Assembly: GCA_037179385.1 (NCBI GenBank)
Contig: CM074187.1
Span: forward strand, 51,308,879 to 51,372,878
Source of the DNA: Holothuria scabra
Lineage: Eukaryota; Echinodermata; Holothuroidea; Aspidochirotida; Holothuriidae
Reading direction: 5' to 3'
DNA: 64,000 bases
Under the pieces are notes generated by a model. The model saw only the letters and a list, made by a program, of their open reading frames with translations. It searched no databases and had not been told where the DNA came from. Shown here one piece after another: positions 11,125 to 26,100 of this stretch. Position 1 is the stretch's first letter. Each line of letters starts with the position of its first letter. The translations under genes were made by a program, and so were the position numbers.

Positions 11125-14100
11125 GTTTGAAGATCATATTTTTTTTTTTTGGGGGGGGGGGGGGGAGGGGTATTTTTACCTCATGTTAAGGAATGTTTTT
11201 TCTGAAACTGGGAACAGGAGGAAAGACACCAATCTTGCCTGAATATTGTACCACTATCACATGCTTCATACATAAGTACAAAGGATCATGGGAACAGCTG
11301 TGTTGCCCCACTTTGAACAAATTTAGGCTTAGCAAGATGGCTGATGAACTGCTGTCATTATTGTATTATTTGAAGATGATTGTGTAACATTTTAGACAAA
11401 ATACAAACATGAATGTGAAACAAAATAACGGTCCTTTAATCTGTTTGAAGGATTTATCCCAAACTTGCATTATTTTGAAAAGATTTCAAGTTTCCTACAA
11501 ACTTTTGGGATAATACACCACTGAGCAAGTCCAAAATTAAATACACAAGACCATGGCAGGCAGCCATATTGCTAACATTGAAAGCCTTATTTTGGTGGCA
11601 ACCAGTAACTTACAGGTATGCATAGGATGTTTGTGCCATGTGTAATAAGTCAGTGGTTACAGTGCACTGTTCCCCAACCTATTTCATTGGAATAATTTAT
11701 TTTTTTTTTGTCTAAAACAATCATGGAAAATGTATGGAAGCATCTGGGTAGAGGTAACTGAATTGTAAAACAAGTTGTGAATGGGGTATTCTTTTCCTCA
11801 AACTGCTAAAATATGAATACCTTTCTTCTTTAAGCTTTTCCTTGTCTTCTGTGTATTCTAAATCTCCTTTGAAACTTGGTTTATTTTTATTATGTAACTC
11901 TCTGCTTGATAAAGGTTAAGTTCTTTTAGAGAGGTAAAAATATTTCTCTCTTCAAAACTTAGTTTCCCCAAAGTGTGAAACATACAGTAAAAATCTAAAA
12001 TAAAATTGAAAATGAAATTTTGGTCTTTTTCAATTCCAAACAGTTATTTTGTAGAAGTACAGAAGGCACAGTTGTCCATATTAAAATTTGATCTGGATTC
12101 ACTTTGGACCTTAAAAACCAATTTGAATAAAACAAGGAGGCAGTGAACAATATGTACAAGCTCTCTTATAAAGTTAGGTAATACTTTGGTAACATGTTAA
12201 AGAAGTCATTGAAGTCGCCATAGTATTTTTCAACACTGAATTGCACAATCCTTCTCCTGTTTTACGAGGTTAGATCTGCATAATTTGTAGGTATTCACTT
12301 TCAGGAAACCAATGAGGGAGGGTAGATAATGGTCTTTGACAACCTCATGCTACATGCAAATGGCATTATTATCCTCTTGCTCCGCGCCCTGTTTGGGGAA
12401 ATTCTGACACCTCACCACCTATTCTGTCATCTTGGAATACACACTCATCCTCATCAGACTGTGGGGAGAGATGTTGCTTTGTCTCAGAAGCTGATCATGC
12501 AACTTTAGATACGAACTGCAACTTGCAAGTTGCAACTGTTGTGGTTGCCATGTGCAAGGTGAATTCATCATGTTAACAGGTGTATAAAGTGTGACACGCT
12601 CTCATAGAAATCCCATGTGTCCTCATCAAAAGTATTTAAAAATATGGGTCTGTACATCTCACAAGTTATTGTGTTATAGTATTTTTTTTTCTAGACAGCA
12701 AACTACAGATTCCTGTTATGAGTCCATTACTGTCCTTTAAATAACAAGTAAACTTTTTTATATAGAAATCTAGAAGTGCAATGGTTTGAAGAATAGAAGA
12801 CGGTTTTGTCCATACCAACCGATGGAAAGGCTATGTGGAGTAAGGTTTTGTTCCAGCCAGTCTTGGATAGAAATTTGAAGTGTATAAACCCCAAAATTAG
12901 AAAAAAAAAATAAAAAAGAAACTGGTAGCATTTGATGAAGTGAAGCTGTCCAAAGGTAAATACAACCCATAACATAGCCAGTGTAGTGCATGTTGCTGTA
13001 TAAATTTGGTTTGTCACACCCACCAATGTGTGTAAAATAGTACAGAGAAATCATTGTTCCACGATGTCTTTTCAAGTACCTTCCAAATATGGGATAGACA
13101 AAGTGATCCTCATTTTCTCCAAACTATGGCACTTCTCATCTTCTGTACTTTTGAGTACTGAAGGTTGAAGCTGACGGAGTTAGCTACCTCTCAGTAGGTA
13201 TTGTATTGAAGTGAATGATGTGAAGTAATTTGTGTTGGATAATATTTCTTTTGATCCAATTCCATTTTAGATAAGTCTACACTCATTTCCCCTTCAACAC
13301 ATATCCTACTGTGCAGATGACAAATCCGATAAGAAGATATGTGCCTTCATTGCAAGAAACGACTTGGCAAAAACTCATGACTGCTTTGTACTAGAGAGTG
13401 AAAAATCAGTAAGTATGATGATATGTGTGACTTCCACCCACATTTATAGACTAAGTTTTACAGGGATTTTGCTAAAAACTCAAAGTAGGAAGGTGGCTGG
13501 GAGATTTATTACTGCCAAAACTCATGTCCAAATTGATACTACCCTTTGCCATGGCCAAAGTTACAGATGGGTTCAGGAAGACAAAAGCTTGCTTCAAAGC
13601 CCTATTAGGTGCAATCTGAAGAGTTTTAAAGGCTAGCTATCTTTGTAAGTTCCAGAAAGTATTGTGGAGGTGTCCTCTTTCTGAAAAAAAACCAAGATAT
13701 TGACATTTGTTTTTAAACTCTTAAGGAATTTAAAAAAAGGGGTAGGGGTTACTTGCCTTCTTCTAGGAAGGGTCATGGACAAATCCCCTCATTCCTTGCC
13801 TTGACAGAAACCCAGGTTTACAAAAAATTGTGAGGGTAATGTTGTTGTGTCTGTTTGTTGGGGGTGATGTACTGAAACCAAACTGTACATGAACTGAAAC
13901 ATGATCCTGTGAATGGTTGCAGTAGACAACATCATATCCAGTATGAAATCAGGTATTTCTTTTTCCTTGCAGATCAGTCTGTACTCATTGCCCTTCCAAG
14001 ATCTTTGTTTGACTCTTGGGTAAACTTGCTGTTTAAGTAACGTTTGCTTACCTTTATTTTAAAACAACATTGGGCACTTCAAAGCCTGTGTTGTCCCACA

Positions 14101-17100
14101 TTGTCATGTTTGGGTATACACACAGATTTAGTCAGCCTGTATTTGTGCAGAGAAAAGAAGAAGAAAAAAAAAAAATTGGAAGAGCAATTTCTGCACAGGT
14201 GTTTATTTGAATGAAACTTGTTGATTGTATTTTTCAGAAAATTGATCATTCATGACAAGTTGTACTTACTTGTCATTTTCAAGGTCAATTACAATCAAAT
14301 ACTGCACCATTGCCAGAAAGAGAGAGGTGTTGCTCAAATTGAAAATATTTTTAAAGTGGATGTGAACTCTCATCCCATGAGATATTTTTCCACCCCCACC
14401 CCTTCCCCACCCCCCTGCCACCCCTGTTCATTTTAACTTCCAAATATCACATTGGAGAAATGATCTGGATAAGTCTCTTGGTGTTTTATATGGAAAATGT
14501 GTGCTTAGTTACATTAGGGTTATAGTTTTATAGTAAACAAACAAGTTAAAATTTAGTAAAGAGCACAGGTATTCATCAGGAACAAGCTATATCAAAAATA
14601 CTGTAGTTTTCAAGTCTTGAACAAATAAACTGTCAAGTGCTGCTTCCCATCATTTAGTCTGACTGCTGGTTGAAAAATTGATTGTTTTCTCTATTCTGTG
14701 ATATAATGAGGTACTCTTCTTAGAATTTCAAAGCAAACAACTCATTAAAGGGTATGTACACAAATTTTTCAAGTTAAGATAAACAAATAGCAATAAGCAA
14801 TAATACCTCTCATAAAAGTTAAAAGTCAATTGTAAATGTATTACATTGCTTCGAGGCCACATTGGCCAGGTCGTACCAAAGACTTGGACTAAACTTGAAA
14901 AAAATGGAACTTACTGCCTTTGTGTTTGGTGCTCAGCATAAGCAATGGAGTGTGGAAAATAAGCCAGTGAGTTACAACTGGAAAAAAGGTCATGGCTGAC
15001 TTAACTTAAACCAAGGCAAAAAACATCATCTAATTATTTCTAATTAACATTGAAGAACAACCATGGCACCAAAGATGAAGACTCACGCATAGAGTAATTG
15101 TGTTTCTGTCCAGGTATATGAATCAGATTTTTGCATTTATTGGCAGGAGTTGCAATGATATGTGCTTTTATGCATTGGAGGGAGCACTTTCTCTACTAGT
15201 ACTTGACTCCTGTACATGCATTAAATCCATTTAATATGGCTGTTGTAAGGAAAAACCTGGGAATACTTTAGATATTCACCTATTTCTAGGTAAACATGAG
15301 ATGACATGTGGTTTCACTTCATTTGTTTTTGCTTAACTATCTAAAAAGTACATTAAAGATGGATGAATTCATCCCAGATACGGCTGTGAACATGCATGTA
15401 GCAAAAAACTTGTCTTATTTTATCTCACAATTACGTGATTTTTCATTTTTGATTGGTTTGTTACAATTATTACCAAAGTATTGTGCCGTAGGTGAATAGT
15501 TACTCGTTTGTAACACTCTCCACTCTCCCCCTTCCTCCCACCCTCACCTCAAAACAAAACTGTCAGATGTTCATGTCATTACTTTTCCCTTCTTGTGAGA
15601 CAAATTTGGCAACAGTACAATCTTTAAGCTTCCGTGGAGATCATGAGGGAATTGAAACATTCTCTTTTCTACCCTCAACTTTTCTTCCTCTCCCCCCCCT
15701 TCCCACTTCCTGCAGATTAAGTTGAAACATTCTCTCCAAGGCACATTAATTTAAAAAAAAAATGACTGGCATGTAATAGAACACAATGAAATAATTGTAT
15801 TTGAATAATGACTATCTCCTGGTTACAGTTAAAGGTTGTTGTTGCTTGCGATCATTTCCCCCCACAACTGGAAAAAAGGCCGTGCTGGCTCAACTTGAAA
15901 CAGTTGGTTGGAAGCTGGCCCATAAATCTCCATCTAACCTAACGAAACCCCTAAATTGTGTAGCTGATTAATCCCTTTGCATGATCTTCTATTTCTGACA
16001 TCATACTCACTTTTTCTTTACATTGTCTTATCTTTGACAGCAAGCAGAAGATATAACTCTCACTGTTGGACAAGCCTTTGACATCGCATACCAAAAGTAT
16101 AAGGAGAATCTGCACAAAGATCCAAATGAAACAATCAAGAAATTACAAAAGTACCAGGAAAAGGTGAGAAATTGATGATACTCAGAGCCTACTTCCAATC
16201 CTTGACATAAATGATGGGACAAAACTAGCAATGAACGGATCACCACCCCCCACTCCCCCCCATTCAATGTTGTGGCAGCCCAAGGCATCCTGAAGCTTCA
16301 AAATTGATACGGGGAGCGGGGTTTGTCCCATGTACTTTTGTCGAGGATTGCTACTCCCTTTTAAGGTACACAGCAGCTTGCGTCAACATTACTTTGATGG
16401 GTGATCATTTATGTTGTCTTTTTGTTCAGCATAGCTGTTCACATTGATGGGGGGGGGGGGGGTGTTAAAACTGGTGAATTCCTATTTGGTTTCTGATTAT
16501 CCAACTCAGGAAATTCAGGAAATTGTCTGATTTAGGAGGTTGTTTGCTTCACTTGGTTCAGTTGTCATGCAAAGGGCAGAGAAAAGAACCTTGAACCCTG
16601 TAAGCTTTAAGTGAGTGGCATAAGACTGGGATACACTCACATTGGGTGGAAGCAAATGTTAAGTGACAGTCCAGGGAGCAGGACTGGCAGATAATGGCAC
16701 ACACTTGCATTTTTAAGCTCTGATAAATCTTGCTGCTCTTCATTTACACTCATTTGGATATAGGGTCCTTTATGAACCAAAGGCCTTTCTGATCCTAAAA
16801 GTAAACTTATGATGCTAAGTAACTTAAGTTTTCAAAGAACAAGGGTCCTGTGCAAAATACCACAAAAAGGTGAGAAACTGATGATACTCATACTCCCCTC
16901 CCATTTAAGGTGCTGAGGAACTCACCTCAAAATGGCTTTGATGGGTGGTAATATAAATGTTGTCTTTTTGTTCAGCATAGCTGTTCACAGTGATGCATAC
17001 TGGGGATGGAAGGGGACAAAACTGGTGAATATTAATTTGGTTTCCCATTGTCCAAATAAGGAAATTGTCTGATATATGAAGTTCCTTGCTGCTCTTGGTT

Positions 17101-20100
17101 CAGTTGTCATGCAGTGGTGGAGTGGAAGGAATCTCCACCAGCTTTTGAGTTTGTGGCTTAAGACTTGGATGCACACACATTGGTTGAATTGGGATGTTAA
17201 GTGACAGTCCAGGGAACAGAATTGTCAGAGAATGGCACACACCTGCCTCATTCAACTTTTAGGACTAGTCAAACAATGGTGAATCTTGCTGCTCTTCATT
17301 CACACTCATTAGGATACACAGGGTCTTTCATGAACCAAATGCCATCCTGATCCTTAAACATCAAAAGTAAACTTATGATTCCAAGTAACTAAAGTTGTGG
17401 AAGAATAACAAGGGTCTCCAGGGCAAAGTCCAGTACATTTCCTGCCTGAAGAAACCCCCATCTAGTTATTTTATCGATTCACTGGCTTAATGTCAGCCAG
17501 ATTGTGCAAAGAAAGCTGGAGTACGTTGAAAGGAACCAACCTTTGAAGGGGGGAGGGGGAGCTGAATTAAACTTGGTGGATAAGTTGAATGGCCATTACA
17601 TCCCGTTGTCTACTAATCCACTTGAAAAGCTTGATAAATTTAAAATGGTTTGGCCTCAGGCCCTTTACAAAAGTTGTCCACCAGTGTTATTTAAAAGACT
17701 AAAAGGCAAATTCTGATTTTGATTGTGAGCCAAAGTGTGATGAAGGCAGTGGGCCCACAGAAATGCCACCTACGTATATATGTGTGTGTGTGTGGTGGAA
17801 TGGTCTGAACCCAACAATTGTGAATGATGTTGGATGACACTGCAAATCACTTTTTGGCTTCCCAAGGACCATTGATTCATTTGATAGTAAATAGATGTGT
17901 ATTTATAGTTAGTGATGTGTGGAAAAGGGAAGTTAGGAGATAGTCTGCTCAATTGTTCTGATAGGAATTGTGCATAAGGCAGAGGTTTAAAAAGAATGAA
18001 TTTTGAGCTTATTTATGTCCTGTTTGAATGCCACAGAAAAAGAAACAAGTTGGCTAACAATTCTTAGCATATGAGACAACTAACTCCTCAATTGTAAATA
18101 TATAAATACTACAGGTTATATTGTTGGTAATCCTCAATGCTTGAGGCAGTTGAATATGAATATGATCCATGTAAAAACAGCTAAAGGTATAGCTCACTTA
18201 TACTTCAGTATTGATAGTGTGAGTACATTGTAAGAGTACAACTGAGTTGTCTTAGTTCTGAGCATAAGTACTAGTATTGTGGTGGATCATCTATAAAGTC
18301 AAGGGAGACCCTAGACCCTGCCATCAAGCTTTTAGGTTTTAATATCCTACTTTAACATGCCCCAGCAGGCCATTCTTGCTCTTCTGACCAAAATCCTTAG
18401 CTCCACCAATGTACAATGAAATGAGTACAGGTGTACTCTCTCTGGCCATGAGTACCAGAATCACACTTACAGTATACTGTATCAAGTCCTGAGTACAAGT
18501 ACTAGACTTATGTTATGTACAATGGCTTGGTTACAAGTGAATCAGCAGGAAAAACAGGGTTGACATGTGGTTTTGCCTTATTGTAAACACAGGAGTAACA
18601 CCAAATGCTGCAAGATACTTCAGACCAAGTGTCATGTGTAGTTTAGTTTAAAAAGATATTCCAGCTTTCCAACAGTATCAAATTGAAGGGCAAACAGTAT
18701 GTTCAATTATAAGGGAAAGTAGAAGGAATCTGAGGAAATATGCCAACCAGCATTCAGGCTAAGCTGCTACAATGCAATTTTGTTGCAATAGCTGATCAAT
18801 TTGACGCACTAATGTTCCTGGGAGAAAATGAAAAAAGAGGGTTAAATTTTTACCCACATTTGATGAGGTTGTAGTTCCACAAAACTGAAATTTCCAATGA
18901 GTCAAATTTTCTCACACAGAGTGTGTTGACCCACTTTATATTTTCATAGAGAAAACATTGATGCCAACATTGCACAATTTTCTGTGGCTTTGTTGAAAAG
19001 TGGTGGCATTTTATATCAAGAATAACCAATCTTAAAAATGAGATGTTATGAGTCGGGAAAAGGATGTGGTGACAGGGTTTGAAGAATATGGTCTGGAATA
19101 TTTTTGTCTTTCTCACAACACCCAAGTGAAAATCCACAGGAATATTCCTTTATGTCCTGAGGACAAGAACTAGCCTTATACTGTAATGTGGGTACAATAT
19201 AATGATAAGAAATGTGTTGGTTCAGGTTCTGAGTGCAAATTTCATTCTAAAAGTTATTAGTTCATGTGTGTTGTCTGTAGTTCTTGAGCTCAAGTGTCAG
19301 GCTGAATGTGTAAGAACTCTTTCAAAGACAAATCTATTGTCTAGCTGTAAACATAAATAGGAATGCATATCGCCCCTCAAAGAGTGAGTACAAAGTGTAT
19401 ATTGACAGCTTTGCTAAACCAATCATTTATCATTACATCTCTAAGCTATAATTACTAAGTGCCATGCACGGACTACATGCTCAAGTGTTTAGAGCCTTTC
19501 CCTTGCAGATGTGAGGTATGGATTTTAAAGGGCTGATCCTCTCACCCCAGACTACAATTTTGGTTAGGGGTTTACTGAAATTTTTAATTGGCTCACTCTT
19601 TGATTGACAGCTAATTCAAACAATGCAGAGTACCAAAGCTTATATTACACAGCATGAACTGTACTGAGAGTGTTTTGATTATACACATTGAGCTTTTCTA
19701 TACTCACCCTGGAGCAATAAACTGAGACTGTGTCTGGATGAGGATGAATTTAGACAATTGTGGGAGGGACTTAAGTAAGAAGGTTAGGAGAATTGGCACT
19801 GTTTGGGGTGAGAGAATTGGGCCTTCAAATTCTGGCTGGGTCATACCCAAAGTTTCTAAAAAGGAACCCACTGCTATTGGGCTTGGTGCTCAGCATAAGC
19901 AATGGAGGAGGGAAAACAAGCCAGTGAGTGTGAACTTTGTGAAGCCAAGAGGTTGTCTCATTATTCTTTCAGATAAAATCCTTGGAAACAGAAAATAAAA
20001 ACCTTAGAGCCAGGGTTGCTGAATTAGAAGAAAAGCTTGGAATTGTTTCAACTGTAGATAAAGTAAATGAACAGGTAAGTGCAGGCAGTTTATTTATTCA

Positions 20101-23100
20101 ACAAGTATATAGGTTGGGGGCTGCAGACAGTGTTTTTCATCTGTCTAGTCTTTCAGTTTAGGTTGAGGTATTTCTTGGCATTTTCCCAGTTATTTTCAGT
20201 AATTTGCAACAAAGTCAAAACAGTTTCAAAATTTGCAATTTTGGATCCTTTTGGTCAGAGTAAGGAAAGAGGGACTATGGGATTCCAGTAGGATACCAGC
20301 TACAGTTTATTGTTTGAGCTTTTGAAATTGCAGTTGTCAAGGGTCAAGTAGAGGGAGAAAAGGTTTCTATGCAAACTAGTTTTAGGAAACTTGAATAATG
20401 GGAAGTTTTATTTTGGTTTCTTTTTGTATTGAAAGCAACCCTTTTGATGTTAATGTGCTTTCAGTCTAATGACCTTGTTTCATGATTTTTTGAACCAAAT
20501 CAGAAAATCAAGTGTAAATATTCATTTCTTCACTTGTTGTATCTACCTTTTAGGATCTACCTAACATTACAAATAAGGTTGTTGCAATGGGCAATTTGCA
20601 ATTTCCCTCACTACAGCCCTTTCCTTCCCCAAACTTCAGTCCTACATCTTTTGTTGTTGGTACTGTACTTTGTTGGTAAATTTTCTGAGACAAAAAATGA
20701 AAAGATGGAAATGTCTTGAGATTAGCTGTGAAGGGAGTAAGTACTCTAGTCTATTTAAAATATGGCAAACACAGTAAAAAGTAGGGTCATTCTTGTTTAC
20801 CAACAAATGGCATCAAACTGTTTGACAACAGATTTGATGAGATGCACTTACTTTTTTGTCACAATGCAGTATAGATTCAAATTCATCTACATTCTGTGTG
20901 TAATAATGGCAAGATCACTGCACATGCAAAACTTAACAGGCACACATACGTTTTTGCACATGCTCTATGCCAAACAGAGATATATACATGAATGGCTTGG
21001 TAGAAAATTGTGTTAGCATCTACAGTCCTTGACAAAAATGATGGGACAAAATAAGCATTTGTAGCAATACTGAAGTGATTTTTCCATCCCCAATCTGCAT
21101 CCCTATTCCACTTTAATACATTTTTGTTGTGGTTCAACATGTTCCAAGACTTCAGTATTGATTTGGGGAGTGGAGCTTGTTCGATATACTTTTGTTAAAG
21201 AAGTTTGCCATATTTTTCATTCTTGGTTCTATTTCTCTTTTAGGATCATTTGCATAGATATCAGTCTCCTCTGTTCACCTAGTACCCTTCGTGTGTATAT
21301 ATCGTATAATCTGGGTCACTGAATAGTATAAAATTGCAAAATATATTAAAAAAAATTTGCAGTTAAAATATTAAATGTTTCATAATGTAAGAATTTTAAC
21401 CAGTGTCTGTTTCAAAAATTTTACATCTGGCTTTTCTGTTGCTCCTACAGAACAAACAACGAACAGATTCCACATCCAGCAACAACTCAACACCAGCAGT
21501 TTTTCAGCTGGAGTCCTTTGGTGGCACCTCATCCACAGATCCAATCATTGATGAAGAGTTTTTCAGCGACATCTTTGGTCCTCCTTTGGAAGGTGTGGCT
21601 GCTGTTAATGGAACAGAAAGTCAAAACCATGATCTCAACCAATCAAATGGCAATGGTAAGTTTGTAACACTCATAAGGAGATGTGGAGAATGACTGCTGG
21701 TTGGGTCATAGCAAAGACTTTAAAAGTGATACCTACTGCTTTTGTGCATGATACTCAGCATAAGCAATGGAGGGAAAAATGCCAGTGAGCAACAACTGGA
21801 GAAAAGACTGTGGCCAGTCTGAGTGAACCACTTGTTTAGAAACTGAGCTGTAAAGCCTCATTTAACTAACTAGGTAATAACTAAATAATTAATGCAAGTG
21901 TATAGGAGAAATTCCTTCATCCGGGACAGTTCCTTTTCTTCCAAATAAGACATTTCTAGCCGCTGTAAAAACTCTCTAACAAACCAAGTAAATTGCTCAT
22001 GGCCATATCCTAGTGAAACCCCCTGTGTGGTTGTGGTGTGAGCTTTCATGAGCTTCTCTGCATCTGTTGTGTCATGCTCTGCCCTTGGCAACATAATGGA
22101 ATAGTCCTTCATGTTTATTAATTCATGCAAATGATTCACCTATGTTTAGCTTTGAGAACTTCCTGGAACAGGAAGTCAAGGGAGGGAGGTGATTGGCCGA
22201 TGTGTTCACATGTTTGTGTTTCGAGGTATTATTGGTCTATAGTTGTTGAGGAGACTACCTCGTGTAGATTGTAGAATCAGTCAGGCCCTAGACTTTGTAG
22301 CCATCGGACTCCGTGTGTATTAGATCCTGCACGTTAAATACTGGAGAGAGAAGAATGTAATAAATCATTTGGAAATTGGAATGGTTTGACTCTGTCTTTT
22401 CTTGAGTACGTTCACGCTACCGGAACAAGAAAGACACAACAGCATCTTTTGAAATTCATGTCAATCAAAGAGCAGTCACCAGTGCCAACTTTTTACCCCC
22501 CATACCCCTTCCCCCCAAAATAAAGAATGTGCCAGGGGTAGTGGGTCTGACTTGAAGGAAAAAGCATCTCTGTGAAACAAGTGATTCTATTATTCACAAT
22601 TCTTCTCTTGAATGGCTTTAGAATAGTTTGCTAATGAGGACAAAAGAAGTGTTGAAGTCCCAATAGGCCTGGAAGTTAGGAAGTTAGGAAGGTAAATAGA
22701 CCTTATGCATATGTTGTCACAGGGCAAAAAGGACGCCCTCCTTTGGGGGCAAAACACACCAACACTCGCAAAAACAGACAGCTGATTTGTCAACCAGTCA
22801 AATATGGGTATGATCTGCTACACGTGCAGGGCAAATTCTTATGCATGCGTCCACTTGTTCCATTGTTTTGCCCCAAGGATGATGTTATTGTGTTGTCAAT
22901 GCATAAGGTGAATTGGCAATCTAACTTTGAAGGCTTCAATCCTGACACTTCAGTTTCATGAATGAATGGAATTTGTAGAAGAAAATTCAAAATTATTCTC
23001 TCTGGCTGGTAAAAAACTGAAAGTACATCCTTGAAATCCTCTCTTGCTGGTAGAGACTATAATGTTGACTTCGGTTTAAAAAGAAGTTTAACAGAAACTA

Positions 23101-26100
23101 ATGGTTGCAAAGGGTTGCCAAGTTATTTTTGCAAATTTTATGGGCAAACCTATTCAGTTGTCAAGGAAACTGTCATTTCTTTGCACACTGCACTATGTTG
23201 CTAGGCCAGATACCTATGCTTAGAATGTTTACATTTTGTGGTTATAATCTCAGACCTTAGAATATTGGCTTCACACTCTGCTTAATCAAGCATTAAGAAA
23301 GTGTAAGATTATCTTGTCTAGTCTGACCATAACTGAAGGCCCTGTAGCAGATATTTGTCCAGTGATTATCTCGAGAGGAACAAGCTTATTTAGTTTCTTG
23401 ATTTAGTGCACAAAATGTGTCCAAGAGGCAAGAAAGATCAAAGTGTTTTTTATCTGGTGAGGGAAAGCATCTACACTCAGAGTATATTGAGGTATAATTT
23501 AGGATCTGAAACTTTGTCTTCATAACATTCACAGCATATTGAGATTCTGCAGCATCGCTGCTCTAGCCCTTTTGTCTCTTGGTTGATCAATCTTTTCCTT
23601 TCTAAAAATCAGTTATTTTGCAAAATGGAAAATTTTGGATTTCTGATAAATCTGCCATGTAGACTTTATACATTATAAGGTTTTTGCAACAATCAAGGGA
23701 AAGAAACATACCAACACGAATATAACAGTGTAAAGGTTATCTTTGGATGAAATCCTTCACAGAGCAGTTTTGACATTCTTGTAGCTTGTACCCTCAGTAT
23801 TTCTAGAATAGCTATCTCACAAGTAACATTCCATGACCACAATATTTATAAACAAAATAGAAAAACATATGTGAGGGACTTTTTGATCAACTAATTCTAG
23901 GAATGACTTTTCTTTCACAAAAGCCTGGGAAAATAAAATTTGTATCTTACAACCTGAAAATATTCAGGATGTTGTGTCAGAAGAAGTTTTGACAAATTTA
24001 TCACATCAACATGATCAGCTCTTTTGTGTGTTTTGAAAAAAAAGGTTGGACTTGTTGATATGAAATTGTTTGATCAGTAGGGGTTGAAGTATCTTTCAAA
24101 TATTTGAATTTATTTCTCTATATGCAGGTGTAGCAGTGGATGATGTTTCTGAGTCCTCTCAACCTCAGGTCAAAGTGGAAATTGTATCTGACAGTACTGG
24201 TACTCCAGGTTAGATTTATTTGCTTAAAATTTAGTCATATCACTCGAATAGTGATTGCATCTGCCATTCCCTTAGGGTTTGTTTGTGAGGTTTATCATTA
24301 TATGTTTCCTCCCAACACACAATAGATCATAATTGCGAAGTAATTTTGAGAAAGGCTATGAATTGCCTGTCAGAAACTGACAGACAGAACGAGATGTTTG
24401 GTGAAGTGGAAAAGCATCAACCTCTCATCCAGCATGTATGAGTTTGATACCCAGACCGAGTCGTACCAAAGGATGAAAAAAAGTTGGAACCCACTGCCAT
24501 TGTGTTTGATATATTCCATAAGCAATTAAGTAGTGAAAACAAAGAAGTGACTAATAAATGGAGAAAAAACTGTGTGTGTCACTAGATAAACCTAGAAGGT
24601 TAGGAGTTGAGGTATAAGACTCTAGCAAACAAATCCAAATCATTTTTGAAAAGCTAGTATCTTAATTTTCACCACTACACTTTCATTCATTGTGTTTATA
24701 TCATTGACCTCCTATGTACATGGACAGAGCATGTAAAGTGTATGTCCCATCCATAGGTTGTCCCCACCTACTGGGACAAAAATGGTGCACCAAGATGGCC
24801 CCCGTGAAGCTATAATTTGTATGGTTTGATAACGACTCTGTAATATTGTAAACAAAAGTTCAACTTGAGTTAGAAACAATATCATATTCTTGCAATATGG
24901 GTTTTGATTTAGACCTTACTTTGCATTATTTTGAAAATATTTTAACTTTCTTGCAAAATCTATTGTTTTGGACTATTTGAGCAAGTCCATACTTTCACAC
25001 ACAAAACCCATAGCAGACAGCCATCTTGCTATGCCTATAGTCACACATACAGTGGCAACAATCTAACTGCAGTATGCTCTGTCCATGTATAGGAAGTCTG
25101 TAGTGTACACAGGCCCTCAGATTTTTATTTGTATCATTTACAGTGTTAGACAAAAACAGTTGAAACCTTTGTTTGCATTAATTTGAAGGACAAAGCAGTA
25201 CCCAAATGTATTACATACAATAGCTAAATACCATAATTTTAGTTTCTTTCATAATATTTCATGACCTAGTATTGCATGTTCAAGACAAATGGAACAATTA
25301 TCCCGTCTAAAATTTTACAGTTTAGGAGGGAAAATATTGTCACATGATTCTCAAGAGCCATTCATGACTTAAGATTTACAACTGACTTTTCTTTAAAAAC
25401 TTACCTTTGTTTTGAGACATAAAAGAACAAGGTAGACTGCTTTGGGCAAGTACTGCGTGCTGAGCAGCAACAACAAAATATTTTGACAGGTCCCATTTTT
25501 ATCATCAATGTGATTCTATTGTTTTAGCAACTTTGGCATGTGACAAAATATACTTTAAAAAAATTTTCTTGCTGTCTACAACTTCAATAAGTATTTAAAC
25601 CTAAGATAACCTTAAAAAAGGCTGAAAAATCTCAGAACCTCTTGATTACCAAGTTTGTGTACAGCTTAGTTCGAAAGGTAGTGTACTTTGTGAAGTATGA
25701 ATTGTATATTTGCTATTTATGACAGAATAAGTTGTAATTACAGAGGAAGATAATGATGTTATCAAAATTGGAGTATTAAAGTAAGCCATTGTATTTCATA
25801 GGAGTGATTGTTCCCCATAGTGTGGTGATCCAGTGGTAATGAAATCACCAAACCCCAAAATTACTTACCACCAATCAGTTAGCATTCATGAATTTTTAAG
25901 AGACTCCAAGGGAGGGTTCCCATTGGTTACCATGGTGAAAATTGAAATGGATTTCCATTACTTTTGAAATCCAACTTCTTGCAAAAGATTGCCTGAAGAG
26001 CCTACTCAGCTCTGTTGTTCTTTCTACACTAAAGAGTGGATGAAGCACACAGTGGTCTTAATGGTCTTAATTCCTGAAATCAGAGATTCAAAACAGCAAA

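Larger units (their letters stand above)
13409..16040 (+). other. Intron B-C
   Basis: A 2.6 kb intron. It holds a SINE copy at 14855-15045 and a SINE 3' fragment at 15866-15945. It also has pyrimidine-rich stretches at 14388-14425 and 15525-15545. No exon-like open frame with proper splice sites was seen. Confidence 0.6.
21656..24127 (+). other. Intron E-F
   Basis: A 2.5 kb intron. It holds a SINE copy (21693-21885), a minus-strand open frame (21870-22139) and a probable LTR (22190-22427), described separately. From 22445 to 24127 I see only AT-rich sequence with short open frames and no repeat shared elsewhere in the window. Confidence 0.6.
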
